Origin: Ignavibacteriota bacterium
GTDB taxonomy: Bacteria; Bacteroidota; Ignavibacteria; Palsa-1295
Direction: 5' to 3'
DNA: 40,619 nucleotides
Assembly: GCA_003151825.1 (NCBI GenBank)
Contig: PLYO01000024.1
Location: 1-40,619, forward strand
Each line of letters starts with the position of its first letter. The first letter of the stretch is position 1. The notes under the pieces were generated by a model. It ran no database searches. It was not told the DNA's origin and saw only the letters and a program-made list of their open reading frames with translations. This document shows positions 1 through 6,901 of this stretch, one piece after another. Made by a program: the position numbers and the translations under genes.

Positions 1-38
1 TTCCGCTTGAATGATTCGTCGTACTTCTGTTTGCTCAT
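1..38 (-). CDS. IS3-family transposase OrfA, N-terminal 12 residues (runs off the window)
   Basis: The minus strand reads MSKQKYDESFKR from an ATG at 38-36 before leaving the window. This is the usual opening of IS3-family OrfA (an IS911/IS150-like helix-turn-helix protein, MSK-x-R/K-Y-x-x-x-FK-R). OrfA normally binds the element ends, and a frameshift fuses it to the OrfB integrase. It lies 65 bases inside the predicted inverted repeat, which is the expected distance. Too little is visible to say whether the gene is intact. Confidence 0.65.
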   Translation of the reverse strand, partial: MSKQKYDESFKR

Positions 39-103
39 ATTGATGATTCGTTTAGACCCCTCAGGCTAACAAATCACCTGTCCAGTAATTTAGGGCAAGT
101 CCA
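1..103 (-). mobile_element. IS3-family insertion sequence, one end (partial)
   Basis: Read on the minus strand, the element begins at position 103 with TGGACTTGCCCTAAATTACT, followed by GGACAG. This has the look of an IS3-family terminal inverted repeat: it starts with TG and has a CCCTAAATTACTGGACA-like body. A transposase OrfA start codon follows 65 bases further in. Only this end is in the window; the rest lies beyond position 1, so the other inverted repeat and the target duplication cannot be seen. It stops 46 bases from the stop codon of the penicillin-binding protein gene, so insertion was just downstream of that gene and did not break it. Family assignment is by recognition of the end and of the first residues of OrfA. 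Confidence 0.7.
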
Positions 104-149
104 GAACTATAGAATGATACCGAGCGAAGCTTTGATCCCCATGTTCAGA

Positions 150-2354
150 CTAATATTCCACCGGCCTTCGCATCGAATCGACCCGTGGGATTTGCGGGAG
201 CATCGCGGTTGAATCTCGCTTCGTCGTATCTACGGGGACCGGCGCGCCAGGATAGCTCGTATTGAAATATTCGATCTTCGGATGGAGGGCATCGTAGGAA
301 TACTTCATAAACTTTCCCCAGATTGGCGCAGCGGCGCGGCCACCCTGACCGTTAGCACTGTTGAATGTAATTCGCTTGTCGTCGAAGCCGACCCACACGC
401 CGGCCGTGTATTGCGGGGTATAACCGATAAACCACGCATCGGCATAGTTCTGCGTCGTACCCGTTTTGCCGGCTGCGGGGAAATGGAATCCGACGGAGCG
501 AATGCGAGTGCCCGTTCCTGCATTGACAACATCCGTAAGCGCGGAGGTCATCTCATGGCAGATACTCGGCTCAAGAACATTATCGAACTCCGGATGCGCG
601 CGGTACAGAATTTTTCCATTGCGGTCTTCGACGCGAATCACTGCATATGGCGTCGCGCGGACGCCTTCGTTTGCAAACGTGCTGTATGCGCTCGTAAGCT
701 CGAGCGGGTTTACTTCCGCCGTTCCAAGCGCGATCGAAGGATAGGGCGGAATGTTCGAGCGAATCCCAAGCCGCTTCGCCATTTTGACGACATCGCTGAC
801 AGAGGTAATTTCTAAAATCGCATGGACTGCGCATAGATTCACGGAATATTGCAGTGCGGTACGAATCGAACGCATCCCACCCGGCGCTTCGCCTTCGAAA
901 TTGCCCGGAGTCCAAATACGATCGCCATCGGGAATCGAGATTGGGTCATTGGAAACCTCGGTCTCCGGGCTTGCACCACGCTCGAAGCAGGACGCATAAA
1001 TAATCGGCTTAAACGCCGAACCGGGCTGGCGTTCGATTTGCGTCACGTGGTTCAATCCATATCGCTCCTCCCGGAAATTCGAGCTTCCGACCATCGCTAA
1101 AATCTGTCCCGTCGTTTGATCGATGCAAACAAACCCGCATTGCATTCGAAGCACCGCATGTTTCACGCTGTCAATAAAATTTTTGTTCGTGCGGAGCTTC
1201 ATCGCCACGCCTTTTCGATCTTGAGGAAGCGCAAAACGATATTCTATATTTAAATGGACCGCTTTCGTGATGAGAGAATCGAACAGCCCTTTGTGGGCCT
1301 CCCAATTCCAGCGTTTATCGACGATATTTTTTTGGTATTCGGCAAGGTGCTCCTCGGTGGCCCGGTTTGCCGCGCGCTGCATTGTGGCGTTCAGCGTGGT
1401 ATAAACGACGAGGCCATCGCGATACAGATCGTAACCTTGCAGTTCCGGGTTGCGCGAAAGTTCCTGCCGAATCATTTCGACAAAATGCGGCGCAATGCCC
1501 TGATAGCCCTTCATCGCCAGAACTTTTATCGGTTCCATTTTACATGCATTCGCCCGATCGAGTGAAAGATATTTCGTTTCGACCATGTTTTCAAGCACGG
1601 TATTTCTACGGGCAATTGCGCGATCGTAATTATCATCTGGATCGTAATTTTCGGGGCCTTTGAGGATGCCAATGAGGTACGCGCCTTCGGGCGTTGTGAG
1701 TTGATTTACGTCCTTCCCGAAATACACTTGGCTCGCCGCTTCGATCCCATACGCGCCGCGCCCGAAATATGCGACATTGAGATACATTTCGAGGATTTCG
1801 TTTTTCGTGTGACTTCGCTCGATCTCGACGGCGGATGCCATTTCCCGCAGCTTGCGCATCACGCTCTTTTGCTGCGAAAGATAAAGGTTCCGTGCGAGTT
1901 GCTGCGTGATCGTACTCGCGCCCTGACGCGGCGAGAGCGTGATGAGGTCCGTCCACGCGGCGCGGATATTGCCCCAGAGATTGATGCCCCAATGCTTGTA
2001 AAAATCGCGGTCTTCCGTCGAAATAAGCGCGGCGATGACGTCGCGCGGAACATTCTTCAATCGGGCGGTCGTGCGGTTCTTGATGTAATATTGATCCAAC
2101 CGCTCGCCATCGGCACTGATGAGCTGCGTGGCAAGTTCGGGATGAGGATTTTCAAGCTGATCGAGCGTCGGCATTCCGCGAGAAACAGCAAACCAAAGCC
2201 AGATACCAACTCCGAGCACAATCACAAACACGGACCCGAGCACCATCTGCCATCGCTTGACGCGCCACGCGCGAACCGGGTGCGTGGGACGCAGAAAGTC
2301 AGGCACATCATGCGCCGCTTCTTCGCCTTCTTCCAGCCACCAGTGTTTTGGCAT
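150..2354 (-). CDS. mrcA: Class A penicillin-binding protein (PBP1A-like, bifunctional)
   Basis: Makes peptidoglycan in the periplasm: glycan polymerisation by the GT51 domain and peptide cross-linking by the transpeptidase domain. 734 residues, normal for the family. A cytoplasmic N-terminus is followed by one membrane helix at about residues 36-57. The GT51 domain shows the catalytic STEDRDFY motif (Glu114) and GASTITQQLARN (145-156). The transpeptidase domain has the SxxK box S446-A-F-K449, the SxN box S504-V-N506 and the KTG box at 630-632. All catalytic residues are present. The ATG start gives a complete transmembrane anchor. The gene lies downstream of lpxH on the same strand, with a 17-bp hairpin between them, and an IS3-family end lies just past its stop. 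Confidence 0.97.
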   Translation of the reverse strand: MPKHWWLEEGEEAAHDVPDFLRPTHPVRAWRVKRWQMVLGSVFVIVLGVGIWLWFAVSRGMPTLDQLENPHPELATQLISADGERLDQYYIKNRTTARLKNVPRDVIAALISTEDRDFYKHWGINLWGNIRAAWTDLITLSPRQGASTITQQLARNLYLSQQKSVMRKLREMASAVEIERSHTKNEILEMYLNVAYFGRGAYGIEAASQVYFGKDVNQLTTPEGAYLIGILKGPENYDPDDNYDRAIARRNTVLENMVETKYLSLDRANACKMEPIKVLAMKGYQGIAPHFVEMIRQELSRNPELQGYDLYRDGLVVYTTLNATMQRAANRATEEHLAEYQKNIVDKRWNWEAHKGLFDSLITKAVHLNIEYRFALPQDRKGVAMKLRTNKNFIDSVKHAVLRMQCGFVCIDQTTGQILAMVGSSNFREERYGLNHVTQIERQPGSAFKPIIYASCFERGASPETEVSNDPISIPDGDRIWTPGNFEGEAPGGMRSIRTALQYSVNLCAVHAILEITSVSDVVKMAKRLGIRSNIPPYPSIALGTAEVNPLELTSAYSTFANEGVRATPYAVIRVEDRNGKILYRAHPEFDNVLEPSICHEMTSALTDVVNAGTGTRIRSVGFHFPAAGKTGTTQNYADAWFIGYTPQYTAGVWVGFDDKRITFNSANGQGGRAAAPIWGKFMKYSYDALHPKIEYFNTSYPGAPVPVDTTKRDSTAMLPQIPRVDSMRRPVEY

Positions 2355-2361
2355 CTTTGGG

Positions 2362-2418
<57 letters not shown>

Positions 2419-2423
<5 letters not shown>

Positions 2424-3156
2424 GTTTCTCGATTCGAAATCCATTCTCGTCGAACACACCATACGTATAGCTGTGAATCCAGTCGCCGAGATTAACATAC
2501 GTTCCCTTCTCGAATGGGATAAACTGCGGCGCATGCCGATGGCCCATTACAACGAAGTCGAATCCTTTTTTCTCGATAAGCTTTTCTGCAAATGTGAGTA
2601 AGCCATCCGTTTTGTGAAGTGCATCGCGCTGATCGGTATAGGCGCGCGAGCGCCCGGAGATCCATTCGGCAAAGCGTATGCCGAGATCGGGATGCACGAG
2701 CCGGTAAGCAGATTGCAGCGCCGGATTTCGAAGAATGCTGCGCAAAATCAGATAGCCTGTGTCGTTTGCGGCTTTTCCATCGCCGTGGGAAATATAGAAG
2801 CGTTTGCCCAGCAGCGTCCGCTCGATGTCACCATGGTGAACGGGGATGGAAAGCTCTTTTTCAAAATAATTTCGGTGGCCGAAATCATGGTTGCCCATGA
2901 GATATTCGACCGGAGCAAGCTCGGCGATTCGCGCGAGCGCGGCAATCGTCCGAACATGGCGACGCGGAATGACAGAAGAGAATTCGAACCAGGAATCGAA
3001 AAGATCACCCACGATGAAAACGCCGCCGATTTTGCCCGCCCGCGCCTGTTTTAGGATTTCATCGAGCAACAGCACGAGCCGGCCTTCCCGCACGCGGTCT
3101 TCCGGTGGAGGGCCATAACCCAAATGCACATCGCTGATGAAATAGTATGTTGGCAT
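2419..3156 (-). CDS. lpxH: UDP-2,3-diacylglucosamine diphosphatase
   Basis: Calcineurin-like metallophosphoesterase of lipid A synthesis. It removes UMP from UDP-2,3-diacylglucosamine to give lipid X at the inner face of the cytoplasmic membrane. The two-metal site is complete: D9-x-H11 (SDVHLG), G50-D51-xx-D54 (GDLFD), G88-N-H-D91, H124-G-D-G127 and G205-H-R-H208. The length of 245 residues fits LpxH. Start ATG at 3156. Its presence implies the organism makes lipid A, that is, a real outer membrane. It precedes the PBP gene on the same strand, so the two envelope genes may be co-transcribed. Other UDP-sugar hydrolases of the same fold are possible but less likely. Confidence 0.9.
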
Positions 3157-3201
3157 ACTTCCTTAACAAACGGCGATTGGACCTCGTGTCCCTATGGGAC
3201 T

Positions 3202-3435
3202 TTAGGGAAGGACGACCATCCCCCGCGTAGCGGACTGCCCGCCGCTCTCCAACCGGAAGAAATACACGCCGCTTGGGGTGTTGCCGCGCTGGAACGACAC
3301 ATCATGCTCGCCCGTATCCATAAACCCATTGGCAAGCGCAGCCACTTCGCGGCCCGTGGCGTCGTAGAGGGTGAGCGTGATGTAGGATGGTTCGGGAAGC
3401 GTGATGGAAAACGATGTGTTAATTGTGATCTTCAT
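3202..3435 (-). pseudogene. Orphan T9SS type A sorting domain (3' end of a lost secreted protein)
   Basis: The 77 codons encode almost nothing but a T9SS C-terminal signal. The body SITLPEPSYITLTLYDATG is followed by REVAAL, then SGVYFFRLESGG, and ends in MVVLP. In complete cargo proteins this tail follows a large extracellular domain and a YPNPFN motif; here the first 10 or so residues (MKITINTSFS) replace that motif and there is no signal peptide. It therefore cannot be secreted alone and looks like the surviving 3' end of a larger gene. A signal-peptide stub on the same strand at 5797-5877 could be the other end, with restriction-type genes between. The repeat GTCCCTATGGGAC at about 3188 lies just past its stop. 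Confidence 0.75.
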
Positions 3436-3480
3436 AATTTTTATGAGAATGAATGTGGCACTTGTTTGTTAGACCTAGGA

Positions 3481-3738
3481 ATGAAGAAAAAAGCGAAGAT
3501 TCTGAAAGGCGGACCACCTCCGCTCTACGCTAAAGTAAAAGGAGCCGCTTATTTAGGCGACAGCCTAAAACTTATGGGCAACCTTGAGAATGAATCAATC
3601 GATTTGATTCTTACTTCCCCTCCTTTCGCGCTTACCCGACAAAAAGAGTATGGAAATAAGGCTTCAGAAGATTATGATTGGCGAATAAGGTGCCAAAGTC
3701 CATCACGAAGCTCAATTTTTCCGCCGCGCCTAAGATAA
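3481..3738 (+). pseudogene. Truncated DNA methyltransferase (N-terminal fragment)
   Basis: From ATG 3481 the frame reads a typical beta-class/N4-type methyltransferase start: AAYLGDSLKLMGNLENESID, then LILTSPPF, then ALTRQKEYGN. TSPPF is catalytic motif IV (S/D-PP-Y/F), and the DSL region is the substrate pocket that precedes it. After roughly residue 65 similarity ends abruptly, and the remaining 20 codons are antisense to the end of the nuclease gene at 3672-4538. The AdoMet-binding FxGxG motif and target-recognition region are missing, so it cannot be active. A deletion appears to have joined the methyltransferase 5' end to the tail of the convergent nuclease gene. AGGA lies directly before the start. 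Confidence 0.8.
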
Positions 3739-4538
3739 ACTTGAGATGTTCGAACATAGTGCTTCCACTTCTTACCAAAATGCACGTCTCCAATAACCCT
3801 ATCTTCCGAATCGTTGCATAGATCGGGATGCATTTGTTGAATCGCCGGCTGTAAATCGACCGTTCTCATGGGTCGTTGAGCGAGAAGAAATAAAATAGCT
3901 TGCGCAAAAATCGCATGTGTACTTTTTCCAGCCGCGCGAACGGTGAGAAGTTCTTCGTTCACGTTCGAGAGCCGTGCCTTAAGAGCCTTGCGGAAGTCCT
4001 TCTTTAAGTTTTGCTCACTTGCCTTATAAAGTTGCCTTAACTCGTTTGCAGCCGTCGAAAGTGCTTCTAAACTGGCGTCTGACACGCTGCTTCCCAGAAG
4101 CGCATAATCAGCCATGTCGTTTCGAACGTTGGCAACATTTATAGCGCTCTCTATAATTACCCCATACTCAAAATTACTTCGAAAGCCTCCCGCCGTAAGA
4201 TTCGCCGATGTTACGATGGCAGCTTTGTCGTCAGTGACATACACTTTTGCGTGCAGCCGCGGAAGGTAAGTGATCTCTGTTTTAGGTGATGCGCTGCGAA
4301 ATGCTCGAAGAGCTTCAACATCAAGACTTCCTGAGAGTAGGCTCTCGGGTCTGATGTCAGTAAGAATACTAACCTTTAGTTTGCTTAAATCGACCGAATT
4401 CGAAAGTCGTTCAAGAAGCCTTAAAGATAGTTCGGTCGTAATGAAGGGTGAGGCTATCAGCAGGTCTCGCTTGGTTTTGGCGAGCACGCTAAAAATATCT
4501 GCCTCACATGGTGATTTCAAGAGAGAAAGTGAGTTCAT
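3672..4538 (-). CDS. PLD-family nuclease with C-terminal winged-helix-like domain, probable restriction endonuclease
   Basis: 288 residues from ATG 4538. The phospholipase D catalytic signature is present once: H96-x-K98 in RLHAKVYV, then TSANLTAGG with S111 and N113. A single HKD motif fits dimeric nucleases such as BfiI/NgoFVII-type restriction enzymes rather than lipid enzymes, and there is no signal peptide. The C-terminal 70 residues (MHPDLCNDSEDRVIG, HFGKKWKHYVR, ending GLWHLIRQS) resemble a small DNA-binding winged helix found in restriction-modification genes; this part is recognition, not proof. It is preceded by, and overlaps by 35 bases, the small gene at 4504-4890, and it converges on a methyltransferase fragment. 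An in-frame upstream start at 4652 would add 38 residues unlike a PLD N-terminus. Confidence 0.8.
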   Translation of the reverse strand: MNSLSLLKSPCEADIFSVLAKTKRDLLIASPFITTELSLRLLERLSNSVDLSKLKVSILTDIRPESLLSGSLDVEALRAFRSASPKTEITYLPRLHAKVYVTDDKAAIVTSANLTAGGFRSNFEYGVIIESAINVANVRNDMADYALLGSSVSDASLEALSTAANELRQLYKASEQNLKKDFRKALKARLSNVNEELLTVRAAGKSTHAIFAQAILFLLAQRPMRTVDLQPAIQQMHPDLCNDSEDRVIGDVHFGKKWKHYVRTSQVYLRRGGKIELRDGLWHLIRQS

Positions 4539-4890
4539 GTGGTGATTTTGATCGAAGTAACGCTGACGAGACTTGTAAAACAAGGCTCTCGTAGTCAGAA
4601 TCTCTGATTTGTGAGAGGATGCATTCATCAATCGGAACCTTCGCATCAGCAAGAATAAAGGCAGAATCGATTGCTATCTGTTTGTAACCGAGTCTGATCG
4701 CCATCTCGGTCACCTCGCTTCGAGTGTAAGTTCCACCCCGTGGCTTATTCGAAACGAATCCAGAATCAAAATCCAATTCACTGAGCGAATGCGTATCTCC
4801 TGCGGGAACTCGAAAAGCGTAGTAGCTATCCTCAGCTTCCCACACAAAATAGAGTATCCAGTGATGAACCATAAATTTCGATTTTTCCAT
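4504..4890 (-). CDS. Small protein of unknown function, partner of the PLD nuclease
   Basis: 128 residues, soluble, no signal peptide. I do not recognise the family. Visible features are an aromatic, beta-rich N-terminus (HHWILYFVWEAEDSYYAFRV), then a segment GGTYTRSEVTEMAIRLGYKQ that could be a helix pair. Its 3' end overlaps the start of the PLD nuclease gene by 35 bases, so the two are almost certainly translated together. By position it may be a specificity, regulatory or immunity partner of the nuclease; this is inference from gene order only. The start ATG at 4890 faces the HNH reading frame (earliest ATG 4927), leaving only 36 bases for divergent promoters. Confidence 0.65.
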   Translation of the reverse strand: MEKSKFMVHHWILYFVWEAEDSYYAFRVPAGDTHSLSELDFDSGFVSNKPRGGTYTRSEVTEMAIRLGYKQIAIDSAFILADAKVPIDECILSQIRDSDYESLVLQVSSALLRSKSPHELTFSLEITM

Positions 4891-5199
4891 ATTTTACAAA
4901 CACTACTATCATGCTGAGAATTCAATATGTTAAAGACAAGGTTAACGCATGGGGGAGGTCAATTTAGGCCGACAGACGAGATGAGAATCCAAGTAACCGG
5001 GGTGGATCATTTCGAGAATATCCCACCGGAATTGACACTTATTCTGGGATGATGGGCTGAGCAAGATGGCTTCGCTGCTTTCGATTTTGCTAAGCACAGT
5101 CAGGCGATAGGATGGTCAGCTTCCATTCAAATTAGAAAAAAGGCATTAGAGGAAGCTCATAAAAACGGTTTCGGAATTTGGACGAAAGATACCGAGATC

Positions 5200-5781
5200 G
5201 TGGTTGCCGTGAAACCGGAATACTTGACCGAGTATATTCGAAGCCATAATGATATTCATGCATTTGGTAACTTCCCGGAATCGCCGAGAGTATTGGAACT
5301 GGCGCTGCAAGACGAAAATTTGCCTGACGAAGAGATAGCACTAACACCCGCAGATAGAAAGATTGTTCTTACAACACTTAGGAAACGCTCTAGGGATGCT
5401 TCTTTCCAATCCAGAGTGCTGAATGCCTATTCCTATTCCTATTCCTGTGCGATGTGCAATGTTCAACTGAGGCTGATTGATGCCGCGCATATCCTTCCAG
5501 TAGAGATTGATGGAAGCTCAGACGAAACTTTCAATGGTATAGCGCTTTGCGCCATTCATCATCGAGCATACGATAGGGCTTTAGTAACTTTCAATGAAGA
5601 TTTCCAGGTAAGGCTAAACGACAACCGACTTGAATCTTTAGAGAAAGAAAAATTGGGAGGTGGAACTAAAGAGTTCCGTGCGGGCCTTAGACCCCTTATT
5701 AACCTTCCTCCGTCAAGACGAGACAGACCCCATCCTGAATATATCGCTAAAGCAAATTTGTTGCGAGGATGGGCAAGGTAG
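5200..5781 (+). CDS. HNH endonuclease (restriction type), 5' part probably broken
   Basis: The C-terminal half holds an HNH nuclease core: CAMC (first zinc pair), DAAHILP (catalytic His), then NGIALCAIHHRAYD, which supplies the Asn and His residues. This layout fits HNH restriction endonucleases. The given start is GTG 5200, but the same frame stays open back to 5053 with convincing protein sequence (WAEQDGFAAFDFAKHSQAIG and onward). It is then stopped by TGA at 5050-5052 and opens again to ATG 4927. No usable start lies between 5053 and 5199. The gene is therefore either truncated at GTG 5200 or a longer gene of about 284 codons carrying a nonsense mutation. It sits with a methyltransferase fragment and a PLD nuclease. 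Confidence 0.75.
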   Translation: MVAVKPEYLTEYIRSHNDIHAFGNFPESPRVLELALQDENLPDEEIALTPADRKIVLTTLRKRSRDASFQSRVLNAYSYSYSCAMCNVQLRLIDAAHILPVEIDGSSDETFNGIALCAIHHRAYDRALVTFNEDFQVRLNDNRLESLEKEKLGGGTKEFRAGLRPLINLPPSRRDRPHPEYIAKANLLRGWAR

Positions 5782-5796
5782 CGCATTCGCCGGCTC

Positions 5797-5877
5797 TCAA
5801 AAATTCTGCGCTACGCTGGCGCTGTCGGCGAACAGCGCCAGCGCGGCGAGGAGGAACGGCCAAAATTTAAGCTTCAT
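5797..5877 (-). pseudogene. Signal-peptide stub of a lost secreted protein
   Basis: The minus strand encodes 26 residues from ATG 5877: MKLKFWPFLLAALALFADSA, then SVAQNF and a stop. This is a clean signal peptide: a Lys-rich start, a hydrophobic core and an ASVAQ cleavage-like end as in FCB secreted proteins. It stops immediately, 15 bases before the end of the HNH gene on the other strand. It starts 12 bases after the DUF2283 stop. Together with the orphan T9SS tail at 3202-3435, on the same strand, it could be the 5' end of one cargo gene whose middle was replaced. The 11-bp hairpin at 5815-5842 falls within its coding sequence. Confidence 0.5.
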
Positions 5878-5889
5878 TGCATCGTAAGA

Positions 5890-6096
5890 TTACGCTGCCA
5901 CAAATGGTGGCGCGATCTCGAGTTTTCTCAGGTCGATGATCTTGCTGGCATATTGATAAATGTCGATGCCGACGATGTTGCCGTCCCTATCGAAATCGAG
6001 CACAACGTTCGGCGCGACTTCCTTCGCATCGGCGGATTCCCGGTCGGAAAGCGCGATGTACATCGAATCGGTATCCTTGTAATAGCTGAATTTCAT
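5890..6096 (-). CDS. DUF2283 domain protein
   Basis: 68 residues: MKFSYYKDTDSMYIALSD, then ESADAKEVAPNVVLDFDRDG, then NIVGIDIYQYASKIIDLRKL. This is a textbook DUF2283 protein (Y-x-D-x-D-x-(L/M)Y-I, then D-x-D-x-x-G-x-I-x-G-I-(E/D)-I). The family function is unknown; it is often encoded beside DUF4258 proteins in suspected toxin-antitoxin pairs, but no DUF4258 gene is visible here. ATG 6096 is chosen because it begins the domain exactly and GGAG lies 7 bases upstream on the minus strand; a longer frame to 6192 adds residues that do not belong to the family. Confidence 0.85.
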   Translation of the reverse strand: MKFSYYKDTDSMYIALSDRESADAKEVAPNVVLDFDRDGNIVGIDIYQYASKIIDLRKLEIAPPFVAA

Positions 6097-6194
6097 TTTA
6101 TGTCTCCGCATTTCGGGAACATGGTTGCAATGAAAAGCCGCGCCGGGAGCCAAAAGTGCCCATGGGGATGGGTAATTCAGAGTGCCCTGCATGT

Positions 6195-6400
6195 AGCTCC
6201 ATAGGAGCGCAATCTTTGTAGCCCACGGCGTGAGCCGGGGGTTGTGAAAGATGAACGACCATCAAGCTCCGTAGGAGCGGCATATTATTCGGCAACCCCA
6301 AGGAGAAGATGTCGCTCCTACGGAGCTTTGAATTTTATGATTGACGTTAACCCCGGACTCACGTCCGGGGCTACAAATATGCCGTCCCTACGGGACTAAA
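6195..6400. repeat. Cluster of short palindromic genomic repeats
   Basis: No gene is seen between 6097 and 6901. The left part is filled by short GC-rich repeat units. AAGCTCCGTAGGAGCG at 6264-6279 has a perfect 16-base inverted copy at 6313-6328, and a diverged copy at about 6195. GTAGCCCACGGCGTGAGCCG at about 6218 is related, in inverted orientation, to CCCCGGACTCACGTCCGGGG at 6351-6370 followed by CTAC. GCCGTCCCTACGGGAC at about 6381 matches a diverged unit at about 3188. These look like REP-type or small-RNA-like dispersed repeats common in FCB and planctomycete genomes. I see no transposase. Confidence 0.7.
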
Positions 6401-6430
6401 AATATTTTTTCGATTATTTTGACGAAACGC

Positions 6431-6459
6431 TTGCTTTTTGGTTTTTGGCGCCGTATATT
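6431..6459 (+). promoter_or_regulatory. Possible promoter upstream of the mutase and glycosyltransferase operon
   Basis: TTGCTT at 6431-6436 and TATATT at 6454-6459 are separated by 17 bases, which fits a housekeeping promoter. It faces the seven-gene run that begins at 6902, about 440 bases away. The long leader contains the direct repeats at 6543-6667. This is pattern matching only; the FCB-type TAnnTTTG box is not present here. Confidence 0.3.
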
Positions 6460-6542
6460 GGTGGGTACTATGATGGGCACCATTTCAATTACGAATGACA
6501 AATTACGAATGTGGGGAGGGGAATCGAATTGGTTTTCATCGA

Positions 6543-6667
6543 GAAATTAATGAAAAGTAAAATGAGTATTAACCGAGCACACACAACGGGCACCTATTTC
6601 TCTGTGAAATTAATGAAAAGTCAAATGAAAATTAACCGTGAAAACACATTTTGAGCACCTTTTCTGA
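6543..6667 (+). repeat. Two imperfect tandem direct repeats of about 62 bases
   Basis: GAAATTAATGAAAAG occurs at 6543-6557 and again at 6606-6620. The following bases also match: AAATGA, ATTAACCG, ACACA and GCACCT recur in order. Each unit is about 62 bases. They lie in the leader region of the mutase operon, outside any gene, and could be binding sites for a regulator or a simple duplication. Confidence 0.7.
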
Positions 6668-6901
6668 AAGACAGAATGCCGATTCTGGCTCATTCTCGAC
6701 TGTGATGCGTGAGATTTTTGGGGGATTTACAGGATGGGCGAGAGAAATTATGTAGTCGGCGTGTGCTTTTATGCAGTCCGCAATTCGGGAGTGCTGATCG
6801 CATTTTTTGGATGTCGCTACAAAGGAATGGCTGCGAAGGCACTAATTTTCCCATGGGGACGAAATCCCCGAGGCAATCGTTGAAGATCGTTGAGGAAAAT
6901 T

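Noticed and set aside
5815-5842. 11-bp perfect hairpin GCTGGCGCTGT / ACAGCGCCAGC as a terminator for the HNH gene
   Set aside because: It has no T-run on either side and falls in the Ala-rich core of the signal-peptide stub, where GCC/GCG and AGC codons produce such pairing by chance.
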